Shown: positions 44,175 through 52,856, numbered from the stretch's first letter. The stretch: DNA of 64,000 nt from Sphingobium faniae (GCA_900100475.1 FMTU01000013.1:1-64000), one strand, 5' to 3'. Notes: generated by a model not told the origin, from the letters alone. A program made the numbers and translations.

Positions 44175-44570
44175 TCAGTCGGTAAGTGCGGCTTCGGCGG
44201 GATAGGCGCCGTTCTCGTCATGCACCTCGCGGCCCGTGACCGGTGGATTGAACACGCAGGCGCACAAGATGTCGGTTTCCGGGCGCACGATATGCTTGTC
44301 ATGTGCATTGAGCGCATACATCACGCCCGGCGCGAGCTCATGCGTTACGCCCGCACCCAGATCCTCGATCGTGCCGTTTCCCTTGAGCACCAGAACCGCC
44401 TCCAGGTGATTCTGGTAATGCATGTGCAGTTCCTCGCCCGCGAACATCGTGGTGACGTGGAACGAGAAGCCCATGCCGTCATCCTTCAGCAGCAGGCGCG
44501 CGCTTTCCCAGCCATTCGACTTCACGTTGCGGTCGGATTTACGAATGTCCTGGAGTTTGCGGACGATCAT
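44175..44570 (-). CDS. ectC: ectoine synthase EctC
   Basis: A 131-residue cupin that cyclises N-gamma-acetyl-diaminobutyrate to ectoine with loss of water. The cupin core reads [24 protein letters not shown], with the metal-binding Glu; the Tyr and His ligands are in [30 protein letters not shown] is the usual N-terminal stretch. AAGGA lies seven bases before the ATG. It sits 15 bases after ectB. Confidence 0.96.
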   Translation of the reverse strand: MIVRKLQDIRKSDRNVKSNGWESARLLLKDDGMGFSFHVTTMFAGEELHMHYQNHLEAVLVLKGNGTIEDLGAGVTHELAPGVMYALNAHDKHIVRPETDILCACVFNPPVTGREVHDENGAYPAEAALTD

Positions 44571-44585
44571 AGGTCATTCCTTTCC

Positions 44586-45893
44586 TTATTCCGCGGCCAC
44601 GCCATAAGGGGCCGCCAGCACCGCGCGGATGCTTTCCTCAAGAATGTCGAGGCCAGCAGAGAGAGTTGCGTCGTCGATGACGAGCGGGGCAAGCACCTTG
44701 ACGATTTCGTCATGGGCGCCGCTGGTCTCGATGATAAGGCCCCGCGCGAAGCAGGCGGTGGTGATGGCGGCGGCGACTTCGCCCGTCCCCACGTTGATCC
44801 CGCGCATCATGCCCCGGCCACAGACCGACAGGCCATGCTCCGCCGCCATGGCTTCCAGACGCCGTTCGAGCAGCGCGCCGCGCCGGGCGATATCCTGCTG
44901 GAAGGCGTCGTCGCTCCAGAAATGGCGCAGCGCGGCGGTCGCGGTCACGAAGGCATGGTTGTTACCCCGAAACGTACCGTTGTGTTCGCCGGGCGACCAT
45001 TGGTCGAGTTCCGGGCGGAACAGCGTCAGCGCGAAGGGCAGGCCCATCCCGGACAGCGATTTCGCCAAAGTGACGATATCGGGTGTGAAGCCCATTCCCT
45101 CGAAGCTGAAGAAACCACCGGTACGGCCGCAGCCCGCCTGGATGTCGTCCACGATCATCAGGGCGCCGTGACGCCTCGCGATCTCCGCGATCTTGCGCAA
45201 CCATTCGGACGACGCGGTGTTGAGGCCGCCTTCGCCCTGCACCGTTTCGACCAGGATGGCAGCAGGTGCATCGAGACCGCTTGACGGGTCCGACAGGCGG
45301 CGTTCCAGCAGATCGGCTGTATCGACCTCCGGCCCATGATAGCCGTCGTAGGGCTCGTGAGCGACATGGCTGAGTGGCACGCCCGCACCAGCCCGCTTGG
45401 ACGCATTCCCGGTGCAGGCCAGAGCTCCCAGCGTCATTCCGTGGAACCCGTTGGTGAAAGCAATCACCAGTTCCCGCCCCATCACCTTGCGGGCCAGCTT
45501 GATTGCCGCTTCCACCGCATTGGTCCCGGTTGGCCCTGTGAACATCGCGCGGTAGTCCAGCCCGCGCGGCTTCAGGATGAGCATTTCCAGCGCGTCGAGA
45601 AAATCGGCCTTGGCGTCGGTGTGCAGGTCAAGGCCGTGCGCGATGCCGTCCGCGGCGATATAGTCCAGCAGCGCGGTCTTCAGCACGGGATGGTTGTGGC
45701 CGTAGTTCAGCGTCGAGCAGCCCGACAGGAAGTCCAGATAGCGGCCGCCCTGATTATCGTGCATCCACACGCCTTCGGCCGTCGTGAACTGGCGCGGCAT
45801 GGCCCGCGCATAGCTGCGCACGGCGGATTCCCGTCGCTCATAGATCCGCGTGTCAGGAATGGCCGATGTCGGCTTGGGAAGGGTGATGGTCAT
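44586..45893 (-). CDS. ectB: L-2,4-diaminobutyrate aminotransferase EctB
   Basis: A 435-residue class III aminotransferase that makes 2,4-diaminobutyrate from aspartate semialdehyde with glutamate as donor. Family features are DFLSGCSTLNYGHNHP, MFTGPTGTNAVEAAIKLARK (PLP phosphate loop), MIVDDIQAGCGRTGGFFSFE (the Asp) and the Schiff-base Lys in TLAKSLSGMGLP (about residue 267). The ATG at 45891-45893 is preferred: GAGGAG of the ectA end is ten bases upstream, and ectA stops two bases before. An in-frame ATG at 45902 is too close to that ribosome site. Confidence 0.95.
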   Translation of the reverse strand: MTITLPKPTSAIPDTRIYERRESAVRSYARAMPRQFTTAEGVWMHDNQGGRYLDFLSGCSTLNYGHNHPVLKTALLDYIAADGIAHGLDLHTDAKADFLDALEMLILKPRGLDYRAMFTGPTGTNAVEAAIKLARKVMGRELVIAFTNGFHGMTLGALACTGNASKRAGAGVPLSHVAHEPYDGYHGPEVDTADLLERRLSDPSSGLDAPAAILVETVQGEGGLNTASSEWLRKIAEIARRHGALMIVDDIQAGCGRTGGFFSFEGMGFTPDIVTLAKSLSGMGLPFALTLFRPELDQWSPGEHNGTFRGNNHAFVTATAALRHFWSDDAFQQDIARRGALLERRLEAMAAEHGLSVCGRGMMRGINVGTGEVAAAITTACFARGLIIETSGAHDEIVKVLAPLVIDDATLSAGLDILEESIRAVLAAPYGVAAE

Positions 45894-45894
45894 G

Positions 45895-46461
45895 TCATCC
45901 ATTCTCCTCGGAGGATGTGCCGCCCGTGGGCAACGGGCCGATGCGCGCCTGCCACTCGGTGGCGTGGGCGCCGGCAAAGTGCGCATCGCGTTCGAAGCGC
46001 GCGCTTTTGTGCAGGGAAACCCGCCATTTGCGCGCGAGGCCCTCGAACAGCGCCCAGGATGCCCGGTTATCGTCAGTGACGGTGGTGATGAGGTGCGCGA
46101 CGCCCGCGTTCTCTGCCCGGGCCAGCAGCGCTTCGATCATGCGGCCGGCAAGGCCCTGACCACGCGCCGCCTCCGCGACCGCGACTTGCCAGACGAAGAA
46201 ATCGTCGGGCGCGGATGGTGGACGGTAGCCCGATACCCAGCCCATCAATTGGCCGTCCCGTTCCGCGACAATGCAGAAGTCGGCGAAGTCGGTGCATTGC
46301 AGGAGGTTGCAATAGGCCGAATTCGCATCGAGCGGCGGGCAAGCCGCGATCAGTGCGGTGACAGCCGGCCCATCAGTTGCGGCCGGCTTGCGAAGTCTAA
46401 AGTCCTGCCCCTTGCTCCGACTGGAGCGTGCAGAAGCTCGTGGCGGCGTGGCAGCCGCCAT
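45895..46461 (-). CDS. ectA: L-2,4-diaminobutyrate acetyltransferase EctA
   Basis: A 188-residue GNAT-fold enzyme that acetylates 2,4-diaminobutyrate on the gamma-nitrogen. It has the characteristic FRLRKPAATDGPAVTALIAACPPLDANSAYCNLLQCTDF. The acetyl-CoA site lies in VAVAEAARGQGLAGRMI (the R/Q-x-x-G-x-G/A motif) and HLITTVTDDNRASWALFEGLA. It is the first gene of the ect operon and is divergent from the MarR-type regulator. No strong ribosome site is seen, and an in-frame stop a few codons upstream fixes this start. Confidence 0.95.
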   Translation of the reverse strand: MAAATPPRASARSSRSKGQDFRLRKPAATDGPAVTALIAACPPLDANSAYCNLLQCTDFADFCIVAERDGQLMGWVSGYRPPSAPDDFFVWQVAVAEAARGQGLAGRMIEALLARAENAGVAHLITTVTDDNRASWALFEGLARKWRVSLHKSARFERDAHFAGAHATEWQARIGPLPTGGTSSEENG

Positions 46462-46610
46462 AGCTTGGGATTTGAAGATTGTTCATCTCCCGAAGTTATT
46501 CTCAGATATGGAGAAGCGTGCCCGTCCCCGTTTCGCCGCGAAACATACTCATCTATGATATATTTTCAACCCCCGGCGCAGAAATTATATTTCGTAGAAT
46601 GAAGGATATG
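46462..46610. promoter_or_regulatory. divergent ectA / ectR control region with inverted AT-rich motifs
   Basis: This 149-bp region between the two divergent genes is AT-richer than its surroundings. GATATATTTTC at 46557-46567 and GAAATTATATTTC at 46581-46593 form an imperfect inverted repeat, and the second is itself nearly symmetric. MarR-family EctR proteins bind an AT-rich pseudo-palindrome in the ect promoter, so this is the best operator candidate. No clear -35/-10 pair can be assigned for ectA. Confidence 0.4.
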
Positions 46611-47168
46611 ATGGAGGAGTGGAGCCTAAAGCTCTCTTCCTGTTGGCGTCCTCTGTGCGTTCCGGCTATGTACCCGCGCATGGATTTCGAGATCGCCTCC
46701 CGGACCCTGCGCGCGCTGCGCCGCGCATTACGGGCGATCGAAATCGGTCGCCGCCAACTGGCGACCGCGACCGGGCTGACGCCCTCGCAACTGCTGGTCT
46801 TACGCGAGATCGATATGCGCGGGTCAGCAACTCCCGGCGCGATCGCCCAGGCATTGCAATTTAGTCAGGCGACAATCACCGCTATCGTTGATCGTCTCGA
46901 ATCGCTGGACTTCCTCCAACGACAGCGCAGCGAGAGAGATAAGCGCCAGTACCATCTGAGCATCCTGCCAGCCGGTAAAACAGCACTGGCCGATGCGCCG
47001 GATCCGCTGCAGATGATTTTCACGGACCGTTTCGTCGCGCTGCCGCCATGGGAGCAGGCCATGATCCTGGCGGCGGTCGAGCGCCTCGCCACGCTGTTAG
47101 ATGCACAGAACATCGACGCCGCGCCTTTGCTCGATAGCGGACTAATCGATCGCTCTACTCCCGTCTGA
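46611..47168 (+). CDS. ectR: MarR-family regulator of ectoine synthesis (EctR-like)
   Basis: A winged-HTH repressor of the MarR family. RTLRALRRALRAIEIGRRQLATATGLTPSQLLVLREI forms the dimerisation and first DNA-binding helices. ATPGAIAQALQFSQATITAIVDRLESLDFLQRQRSERDKRQYHL is the recognition helix and wing. Divergent placement next to ectA and the LTPSQLLVL stretch match EctR proteins that repress ect genes at low salinity. The start is uncertain: an ATG at 46611 has AAGGA just upstream, but family similarity begins at the ATG at 46680 (46599 and 46668 are also open). Confidence 0.85.
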   Translation: MEEWSLKLSSCWRPLCVPAMYPRMDFEIASRTLRALRRALRAIEIGRRQLATATGLTPSQLLVLREIDMRGSATPGAIAQALQFSQATITAIVDRLESLDFLQRQRSERDKRQYHLSILPAGKTALADAPDPLQMIFTDRFVALPPWEQAMILAAVERLATLLDAQNIDAAPLLDSGLIDRSTPV

Positions 47169-47557
47169 TTGGGTGTGCTCACCGCACATCGCTTCACTCC
47201 GGATGCAGTGAAAATTACGGAAATCGGCGCGCGAACTACCGCATATTCAAAGCTGAAGACCAAGATGCGCGATCGGCAGGTCTCTCCAACATCCCCGTCG
47301 TTCGAAGTTACAGGCATGTCATCGATAGATGCTGCGAATTATCTCCCCACTTCCCGCCTTCCGAGCGGGCAGCCCCGGTCAAGAATTATGGCAGCTCCAA
47401 TAATCAGCGACTGGCATTCTGAATAACGGTATCGAGGCGCTAAGGCATGGCAGGAGAGAGGCCCTGGCCCTACCCCAAAACAACGGCATACCGCCGGGAG
47501 GACTACGCTAATTCCGCACCATGCCGCCCACTGCCGCCGTACCTACGATTTTTGAGA

Positions 47558-47682
47558 ATGGTGCCCCAAGCAGGACGAAAGCGACCAATATGAATCGCCG
47601 CTTCTACTACGCTAGGGCCGCATTTCTCCGCATTGCGCCGCCTATTGTCGCCGTTGAATACCTCGACGCGCTATGACGTAAG
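47558..47682 (+). repeat. direct repeat copy B at right edge of osmostress island
   Basis: This copy matches 24944-25068 in the same orientation, about 22.6 kb apart. The first 27 bases are identical and the whole is about 81% identical over 125 bp without gaps. On the minus strand both copies share a frame reading KRR then a hydrophobic AFVLLGAP, with no start codon in common. It lies between the ect and ars modules. Confidence 0.75.
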
Positions 47683-47693
47683 CTGGACCGTCT

Positions 47694-47876
47694 CCGGCCT
47701 GGCACCTTCATGGTGCCGGCGAACGGGGGCAGCCGGAACTCGGTTCCCCCAAGGCCGATGAGCCCGCCAAGCGTTCCGATCACGCCGTCGGTGGCGAAGG
47801 CGGTGACCGTCCGGAATCTGTCGCGCTCCGCAGGAAATCTGCCGTCAGGCCACGGGTTAGCCGGCAAAAATGCCAA
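47694..47876 (-). pseudogene. TSUP (TauE/SafE-like) transporter, N-terminal fragment
   Basis: The minus strand reads TAFATDGVIGTLGGLIGLGGTEFRLP. This is the first helix and GGLIGLGGAEFRLP-type loop of TSUP transporters that often sit in sphingomonad metal islands. After about 60 codons the similarity ends and direct-repeat copy B follows, so about 190 residues are missing. It is a different TSUP protein from the complete one at 8445-9218. Confidence 0.6.
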
Positions 47877-47878
47877 TC

Positions 47879-47935
47879 ATCGATAATTTACGATGCATTA
47901 TTGACGGCGCGAAACGTATCGAATAATTCCGATGA
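47879..47935 (+). promoter_or_regulatory. arsR promoter with two ArsR-like operator boxes
   Basis: TTGACG (47901-47906), a 17-base spacer and TAATTC (47924-47929) form a sigma70-like promoter pointing into arsR. Two similar boxes, ATCGATAATTTACGAT (47879-47894) and ATCGAATAATTCCGAT (47918-47933), flank it, the second covering the -10 hexamer, as expected for a repressor. The predicted transcript start falls on or next to the arsR ATG at 47936, so the mRNA would be leaderless. Confidence 0.5.
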
Positions 47936-48265
47936 ATGATTACCGATAATGCTCTCTCGATTCTATCGGCGCTCGCGCATCCAACGCGATTGGAAGCCTT
48001 CCGCCTGTTGGTTCGGCATGAGCCTGAGGGCTTGTCGACGGGCGATCTCGTCGAGGCTTCGGGGCTGAGCCAAAGCACCTTTTCCACGCATCTCGCCGTT
48101 CTCGTGAAGGCAGGACTTGTGCTCGCCGAGAAGCGCGGACGCCATCAGATCCAGCGAGCCAACATTGATGCGCTGACGGGGTTGATGGTCTTCCTGGCCA
48201 AGGATTGCTGCCAGGGGCGCGCGGAGCTGTGCGAGCCCCTTCTGGCCGAACTCACCTGCTGCTGA
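47936..48265 (+). CDS. arsR: ArsR-family arsenite-responsive repressor
   Basis: A 109-residue winged-HTH repressor. ALAHPTRLEAFRLLVRHEPEGLSTGDLVEASGLSQSTFSTHLAVLVKAGLV is the DNA-binding core. It lacks the C-x-C metal site of plasmid R773 ArsR in the recognition helix region. Instead it has cysteines near the C-terminus (KDCCQGRAELC and a final CC), like the Acidithiobacillus-type ArsR. It is the first gene of arsR-arsC-acr3-arsH, with no ribosome site in front. Confidence 0.92.
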   Translation: MITDNALSILSALAHPTRLEAFRLLVRHEPEGLSTGDLVEASGLSQSTFSTHLAVLVKAGLVLAEKRGRHQIQRANIDALTGLMVFLAKDCCQGRAELCEPLLAELTCC

Positions 48266-48276
48266 CGGAGCGTAAA

Positions 48277-48702
48277 ATGACCGACATCATCATCTACCAT
48301 AACCCGGAGTGCGGGACCTCGCGCAATGCACTGGCCATGATCCGCAACGCCGGGATCGAGCCGCATGTCGTCGAATATCTGAAGACACCGCCTAGCCGGG
48401 CGCTGCTGGTCGAACTTATCATGCGCGCGGGCATATCGCCGCGTGCGCTGCTGCGGGAAAAGGGCACGCCCTACGCCGACCTCGGGCTTGGCGATGAAAG
48501 TCTTGGCGACGAGGCCTTGATCGATGCGATGATGGAATTCCCGATCCTCATCAACCGGCCGCTGGTTGTCTCCCCGCTCGGCGTAAAGCTCTGCCGCCCC
48601 TCGGAAGCGGTCCTCGATTTTCTTCTCGCACCGCAGCGCGGCGCTTTCGCCAAGGAAGATGGGGAACGCGTCATCGATGACGCCGGCCGGAAAGTGATTT
48701 GA
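48277..48702 (+). CDS. arsC: glutaredoxin-dependent arsenate reductase ArsC
   Basis: A 141-residue reductase of the R773 type that reduces arsenate to arsenite with glutathione and glutaredoxin. [23 protein letters not shown] carries the catalytic cysteine (residue 12). [23 protein letters not shown] carries the conserved arginines that hold arsenate. Length is as for the family. The ATG at 48277 starts 11 bases after arsR ends; the frame is open further upstream inside arsR. Its stop overlaps the acr3 start (ATGA). Confidence 0.95.
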   Translation: MTDIIIYHNPECGTSRNALAMIRNAGIEPHVVEYLKTPPSRALLVELIMRAGISPRALLREKGTPYADLGLGDESLGDEALIDAMMEFPILINRPLVVSPLGVKLCRPSEAVLDFLLAPQRGAFAKEDGERVIDDAGRKVI

Positions 48703-49772
48703 TGGAGCAGTTCTCCAAGCCTGAGCGCCTGGGCTTTCTCGATCGCTACCTGACGGTCTGGATCTTCGTCGCCATGGCGCTGGGCGCCGCTCTGGGTACG
48801 GCCTTCACCGGTCTGCCGGCAGCGCTCAACAGCCTGTCTATGGGCACTACCAATGTGCCGATCGCAATCGGGCTGATCCTGATGATGTATCCACCGCTCG
48901 CGCGCGTCAGCTACGAGGACCTGCCCAAGGTATTCGCCGACAGGCGTGTGCTGGCGCTGTCGCTGGTGCAGAACTGGCTCATCGGGCCGACGCTGATGTT
49001 CGCGCTCGCCGTCATCTTCCTGCGTGACAGCCCTGAATATATGACCGGCGTCATCCTCATCGGCCTCGCGCGGTGCATCGCGATGGTGCTGGTGTGGAAC
49101 CAGCTCGCCAAGGGTGACAATCAATATGTGGCCGGCCTGGTTGCTTTCAATTCGATATTCCAGATCGCCTTCTTCAGCGTTTACGCCTGGTTCTTCCTGA
49201 CGGTCCTGCCATCTTTGTTCGGGCTTGAGGGCAGCGTCATCGACGTCAGCTTCTGGACCATCGCCCAAGCCGTGCTGCTCTATCTTGGCCTGCCATTTCT
49301 GGCGGGATATCTGACCCGTAGGCTGCTCATCGCGAAGCGCGGCGCGGCCTGGTATGAGGGCAGGTTCCTGCCACGGATAGGCCCCATCACGCTGGTGGCG
49401 CTTCTCTTCACGATCGTCGCCATGTTCACCCTGAAGGGGGGAGACGTCGTGCGGTTGCCGCTCGATGCCGTGCGGATTGCTATTCCCTTGACGATCTACT
49501 TCGTCGTCCAGTTCCTCGTCAGCTTCTTCATGGGCAAGCTGATCGAGGCGGACTATCCGCGCACCACCGCGATCGCGTTCACCGCCGCGGGCAACAACTT
49601 TGAACTGGCGATTGCCGTCGCCATCGCCGCATTCGGCCTGGCCTCGCCCGTTGCCTTCGCGACGGTGATCGGCCCGCTGGTCGAGGTGCCGGTCCTGATC
49701 CTGCTGGTCCACCTTGCTCTATGGCTCGGCCGGCGCTGGTTCCCTGCCACTGCGCCAGCTTTAGCGAGATAA
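48699..49772 (+). CDS. acr3: ACR3-family arsenite efflux transporter
   Basis: A 357-residue, ten-helix arsenite/H+ antiporter of the ACR3 (BASS) family, unrelated to Ars[22 protein letters not shown] is the usual first helix. [22 protein letters not shown] carries the essential cysteine (about residue 127), and [20 protein letters not shown] is the second signature. It starts inside the arsC stop and is followed three bases later by arsH. Confidence 0.95.
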   Translation: MMEQFSKPERLGFLDRYLTVWIFVAMALGAALGTAFTGLPAALNSLSMGTTNVPIAIGLILMMYPPLARVSYEDLPKVFADRRVLALSLVQNWLIGPTLMFALAVIFLRDSPEYMTGVILIGLARCIAMVLVWNQLAKGDNQYVAGLVAFNSIFQIAFFSVYAWFFLTVLPSLFGLEGSVIDVSFWTIAQAVLLYLGLPFLAGYLTRRLLIAKRGAAWYEGRFLPRIGPITLVALLFTIVAMFTLKGGDVVRLPLDAVRIAIPLTIYFVVQFLVSFFMGKLIEADYPRTTAIAFTAAGNNFELAIAVAIAAFGLASPVAFATVIGPLVEVPVLILLVHLALWLGRRWFPATAPALAR

Positions 49773-49775
49773 GCT

Positions 49776-50519
49776 ATGTCGCTCCGCCACCTTTCCGATC
49801 CGGAACATCTACCGGCGCTGGATCGCAAATATGTAATCGATCGCCCGGCAGTGGGCCTGGGGCCTGACGATCCCGCGCCGCGCATCCTGCTGCTCTACGG
49901 ATCGCTTCGCGAGCGTTCCTACTCACGCCTGTGCATCGAGGAGGCAGCACGCCTTCTCCGGTTGTTCGGGTGTGAAACCCGTATCTTCGATCCATCGACC
50001 CTACCGCTGCCCGATCAGGTTGCAAATGACGATCATCCCGCCGTGCATGAGCTGCGCGCACTCTCCCTCTGGTCGGAGGGGCAAGTGTGGTGCAGCCCCG
50101 AGCGGCACGGCCAGATATCAGGCATCATGAAGACGCAAATCGATCATCTGCCGCTGGCGATGGGCGGTATGCGTCCAACCCAGGGGCGCACGCTGGCCGT
50201 CATGCAGGTGTCGGCCGGATCGCAGTCGTTCAACAGCGTCAATACGCTGCGGCTGCTGGGCCGCTGGATGCGGATGTTCACCATTCCCAACCAGTCGTCG
50301 GTAGCGAAGGCGTTCAACGAGTTTGACGAGGCCGGGCGGATGAAGCCGTCGAGCTATTATGATCGCATCGTCGATGTGATGGAGGAACTGGTCCGCTTCA
50401 CGGTGCTGCTGCGGTCGCATGCGGATACGCTGGTGAACCGCTATTCCGAGCGGAAGGAATCGGGTGTAGCCATTGATCCGGCCTCGGATCTCTCCAGCAT
50501 CGCGATCAGTGGGCGCTGA
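49776..50519 (+). CDS. arsH: ArsH, NADPH-dependent FMN reductase
   Basis: A 247-residue flavoprotein. [25 protein letters not shown] is the FMN-binding loop, and [24 protein letters not shown] and [24 protein letters not shown] are typical ArsH stretches. ArsH oxidises trivalent methylarsenicals to less toxic pentavalent forms and gives resistance to some organoarsenicals. It ends the arsR-C-acr3-H operon. Downstream is a 255-bp gene-free stretch. Confidence 0.94.
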   Translation: MSLRHLSDPEHLPALDRKYVIDRPAVGLGPDDPAPRILLLYGSLRERSYSRLCIEEAARLLRLFGCETRIFDPSTLPLPDQVANDDHPAVHELRALSLWSEGQVWCSPERHGQISGIMKTQIDHLPLAMGGMRPTQGRTLAVMQVSAGSQSFNSVNTLRLLGRWMRMFTIPNQSSVAKAFNEFDEAGRMKPSSYYDRIVDVMEELVRFTVLLRSHADTLVNRYSERKESGVAIDPASDLSSIAISGR

Positions 50520-50774
50520 GGTGGATTTCGGGCAAGCGCTGGAATGCTCGTCGTCCGGTTTCAGTGTGGTCACAGGACATCGGGAATGACCGGAATTAGG
50601 CGCGGAACAGTCATGCGAGAGACGGACTCGAACATTGCTGCCGCAAAGGACTGCCGCATCTACTAACTGGCGTGGGCCTGTCAGTAATTTTGTGCGCCAG
50701 GCCTTGTGCTGCCGGCCAAAGCCTTGCGCCATATATCAATCGGTGGCTGCGTCAGGCTGCGCAATCGCTAAGCT
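50520..50774. other. gene-free spacer between ars operon and metal-permease gene
   Basis: No coding sequence or recognisable element end is supported. The minus-strand frame that continues out of the arsH antisense has no family resemblance. No terminator hairpin with a T-run was seen for the two genes that converge here. Confidence 0.4.
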
Positions 50775-52688
50775 CTACGAACGCCCACGCCGGCGGTTCA
50801 TTGCAAATCCTGCTCCAATGGCGAGCAGCATGAAAATCTGAGCGCCAATAGATTGGAGCGTCGGAAATATACCCAAGATGGAGACCCGCGGCACGGAGGC
50901 CATCGGAGCGATGTTGATGATTCCGGTTTCCTGCAGCGCAGATACCCCCTTGCCAGCTAAGACAACCGTCAGGACAGCCATCAACCAGGCGCTGTATGTG
51001 AAAAATTTGGCGATCGGCAGTGTCTGGCTGTAGCGAAGCATCGCCCAAGCGACCGCCACGAGTAACAGCGCCGCCGACCCAGCTCCAGCCACCATCACGC
51101 CGCCATTCCCCTGCGTCCACAGCGCAGCATAGAATAAGATAGTCTCGAACACCTCTCGATAGACGACGATGAAGGCGAGTCCGAACAAGAACCAGGCAGA
51201 TTGACGAGAGAGCGCACGCGAGAGTTTTTCGCGGATGTAGCGCTGCCATTGATCCGCCTGCGCTTTGCCATGCATCCAGATACCGACCGACAACAGGACC
51301 ACCGCCGCAAAGATTGAGCCGAACCCTTCGGTCAGCTCTCGGCTTGCGCCGCTAATTCCGATCGCATAGGTCGCGATCGCCCAGGTCATGCCTCCCGCAG
51401 CGAGCGCGCCGATCCAGCCCGCATGGACATAAGGGAGAACATCGCTTCGCTCCGCCTTGCGCAGGAAAGCAATCATGGCGACGACAATAAGCAGCGCTTC
51501 GAGCCCTTCGCGCAGCATGATTGTGAAAGCGCCGACAAATGTCGAAGCATCGCTGGCGGCGTCGGGTGACAGGGCCATTTCCGCATCGTCAAACAGACCA
51601 TCGAGCACTTGGACGCGCGATGCTACCTGGTCAGCAGATTGGCCACGTTGCAATGCAGCGCGCAGCTCACCCATGCCGATTTCGATGCGTCCCATCAGCG
51701 CTGCGTCGCGCGCGGTCAGCATCGGTTCGAGGGGCTCAAATCCGTCAAGATATGCCGCCAGCGCCAACTCCTGCGCCGCAGGGCGATTGCCCGAGCGATA
51801 GGCCGCGAGGCTCTGTGACAATTTGGTGCGCGCGACATCAAGCGAGCCCGGCGCCTGCTGGACGACCGCTCCAGGATGGCGGCGCAGATAGGCAATGACC
51901 GCATCGGCCCTTTCGGTTCCAATGTTCTTGGCGAGAGCCTCTGGGGTCATGCCGGCCAGTGCTGCCAAATCAGGGAGCCACTGGCGAAGTTCGGGAGCGG
52001 TTTTCCACAGGCGTTCCCCTTCCTTCGCGGCGGCATTCGAAAAGGCGAAATGCCCGGTATAGAAGGCAAGCGCCCAACGATCGTCGCTCGGCAGCGACGA
52101 GAAACTCTGCATCGCGGTGCCGTCGATGCCCTGATCTATCACCTGATAGAGCGCAAAGGGGCTGCGCTGGCGGGCGCGATCGATGTTGGAGAACGCAATC
52201 GGCGGAGTCGCGAGTTTGGCGGCATCAGGGCCGTGACCGTCGCCGGCCGCGCCATGGCAGCTCGCACAATTCTCGGCGAAAAGGGTCGCACCACGGGCAA
52301 AGTCGGGCACTCTGGCTGGAGCGAGCGGGACCGGATAGGCTTTGAGCAAATCGCCGGCGAGACCATGGGCAAGATCGGCAACCTGGCTTGGAGGGCCTTT
52401 GGCGGCAATGATCGCCTGAAGTCGTGTCGCGCCCTCTATAAGTTTGGCGCGTTCAGGCGTTGGCGGCAACGTGGCAAGGCGTGCGGAGACCGAGGCAGCG
52501 AACTCGGTCATCTCGGCATATTCGGACGCGCTCTTGACCTGGCCGCCGGAGACCGCACCGCCATAGTCCACCGCCATATAGTCCAACAGCCGCCATGCGG
52601 TTTGGACGTCGGCCGTTTTGGCATGACCAACCGCACTTGTGCCCAACATACAGGACGCCGCCCCAAGCACGACCAATATACGGAGCAT
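50775..52688 (-). CDS. pbrT: PbrT-like FTR1-family metal permease with cytochrome c domain
   Basis: A protein of 637 residues: a signal peptide (MLRILVVLGAASCMLGTSAVGHA), a periplasmic helical part starting AWRLLDYMAVDYGGAVSGG, a cytochrome c-like segment with the heme site CASCH (about residue 143), then a seven-helix FTR1 permease. The permease carries REGLEALLIV and REVFET, the R-E-x-x-E motifs that bind Fe or other metal ions. The Cupriavidus lead-uptake protein PbrT has this plan, and the adjacent MerR and P-type ATPase genes support a lead role over plain iron uptake. A start at 52757 has AAGGA upstream but falls at the predicted transcript start. Confidence 0.8.
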   Translation of the reverse strand: MLRILVVLGAASCMLGTSAVGHAKTADVQTAWRLLDYMAVDYGGAVSGGQVKSASEYAEMTEFAASVSARLATLPPTPERAKLIEGATRLQAIIAAKGPPSQVADLAHGLAGDLLKAYPVPLAPARVPDFARGATLFAENCASCHGAAGDGHGPDAAKLATPPIAFSNIDRARQRSPFALYQVIDQGIDGTAMQSFSSLPSDDRWALAFYTGHFAFSNAAAKEGERLWKTAPELRQWLPDLAALAGMTPEALAKNIGTERADAVIAYLRRHPGAVVQQAPGSLDVARTKLSQSLAAYRSGNRPAAQELALAAYLDGFEPLEPMLTARDAALMGRIEIGMGELRAALQRGQSADQVASRVQVLDGLFDDAEMALSPDAASDASTFVGAFTIMLREGLEALLIVVAMIAFLRKAERSDVLPYVHAGWIGALAAGGMTWAIATYAIGISGASRELTEGFGSIFAAVVLLSVGIWMHGKAQADQWQRYIREKLSRALSRQSAWFLFGLAFIVVYREVFETILFYAALWTQGNGGVMVAGAGSAALLLVAVAWAMLRYSQTLPIAKFFTYSAWLMAVLTVVLAGKGVSALQETGIINIAPMASVPRVSILGIFPTLQSIGAQIFMLLAIGAGFAMNRRRGRS

Positions 52689-52763
52689 CAATCGGTGAAA
52701 GGAAGTCGCTCGCTTGCGAGTCGTCAAAAAGCAGCGGCTGTTCGGGGGCAATAGCATCCCCGT

Positions 52764-52794
52764 TCCTTAGACCTTCTAGCAGCTAGAGGGTCAA
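52764..52794 (-). promoter_or_regulatory. MerR-type promoter/operator of the FTR1/pbrT-like gene
   Basis: On the minus strand TTGACC (52789-52794) is followed after exactly 19 bases by TAAGGA (52764-52769), the long spacer typical of MerR-regulated promoters. Between them lies a nearly perfect palindrome (52771-52791) with arms ACCTTCTAGC and GCTAGAGGGT around one base. The first 12 bases, TTGACCCTCTAG, are identical to those of the ATPase promoter at 53282, so both should answer to the same MerR protein. Confidence 0.7.
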
Positions 52795-52856
52795 GCACAT
52801 TTGCGACTTGTTTGCATTAGTGATCCCTGGCCTGCCGTTGTTAATTCGGTTTCCGC

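Larger units (their letters stand above)
47169..47935. other. relic region between the ectoine and arsenic modules
   Basis: No intact gene is seen. From the left it holds about 390 bases with only weak frames; the minus-strand frame near 47380-47450 (with APRYRYSECQSLIIGAAIIL) vaguely recalls a transposase end. Direct-repeat copy B is at 47558-47682. A truncated TSUP transporter start is at 47694-47876 on the minus strand. The arsR promoter is at 47879-47935. The mix of broken pieces fits an island boundary. Confidence 0.55.

Noticed and set aside
48471-49712. 413-codon open frame on the minus strand
   Set aside because: It is antisense to arsC/acr3 and has no family resemblance.
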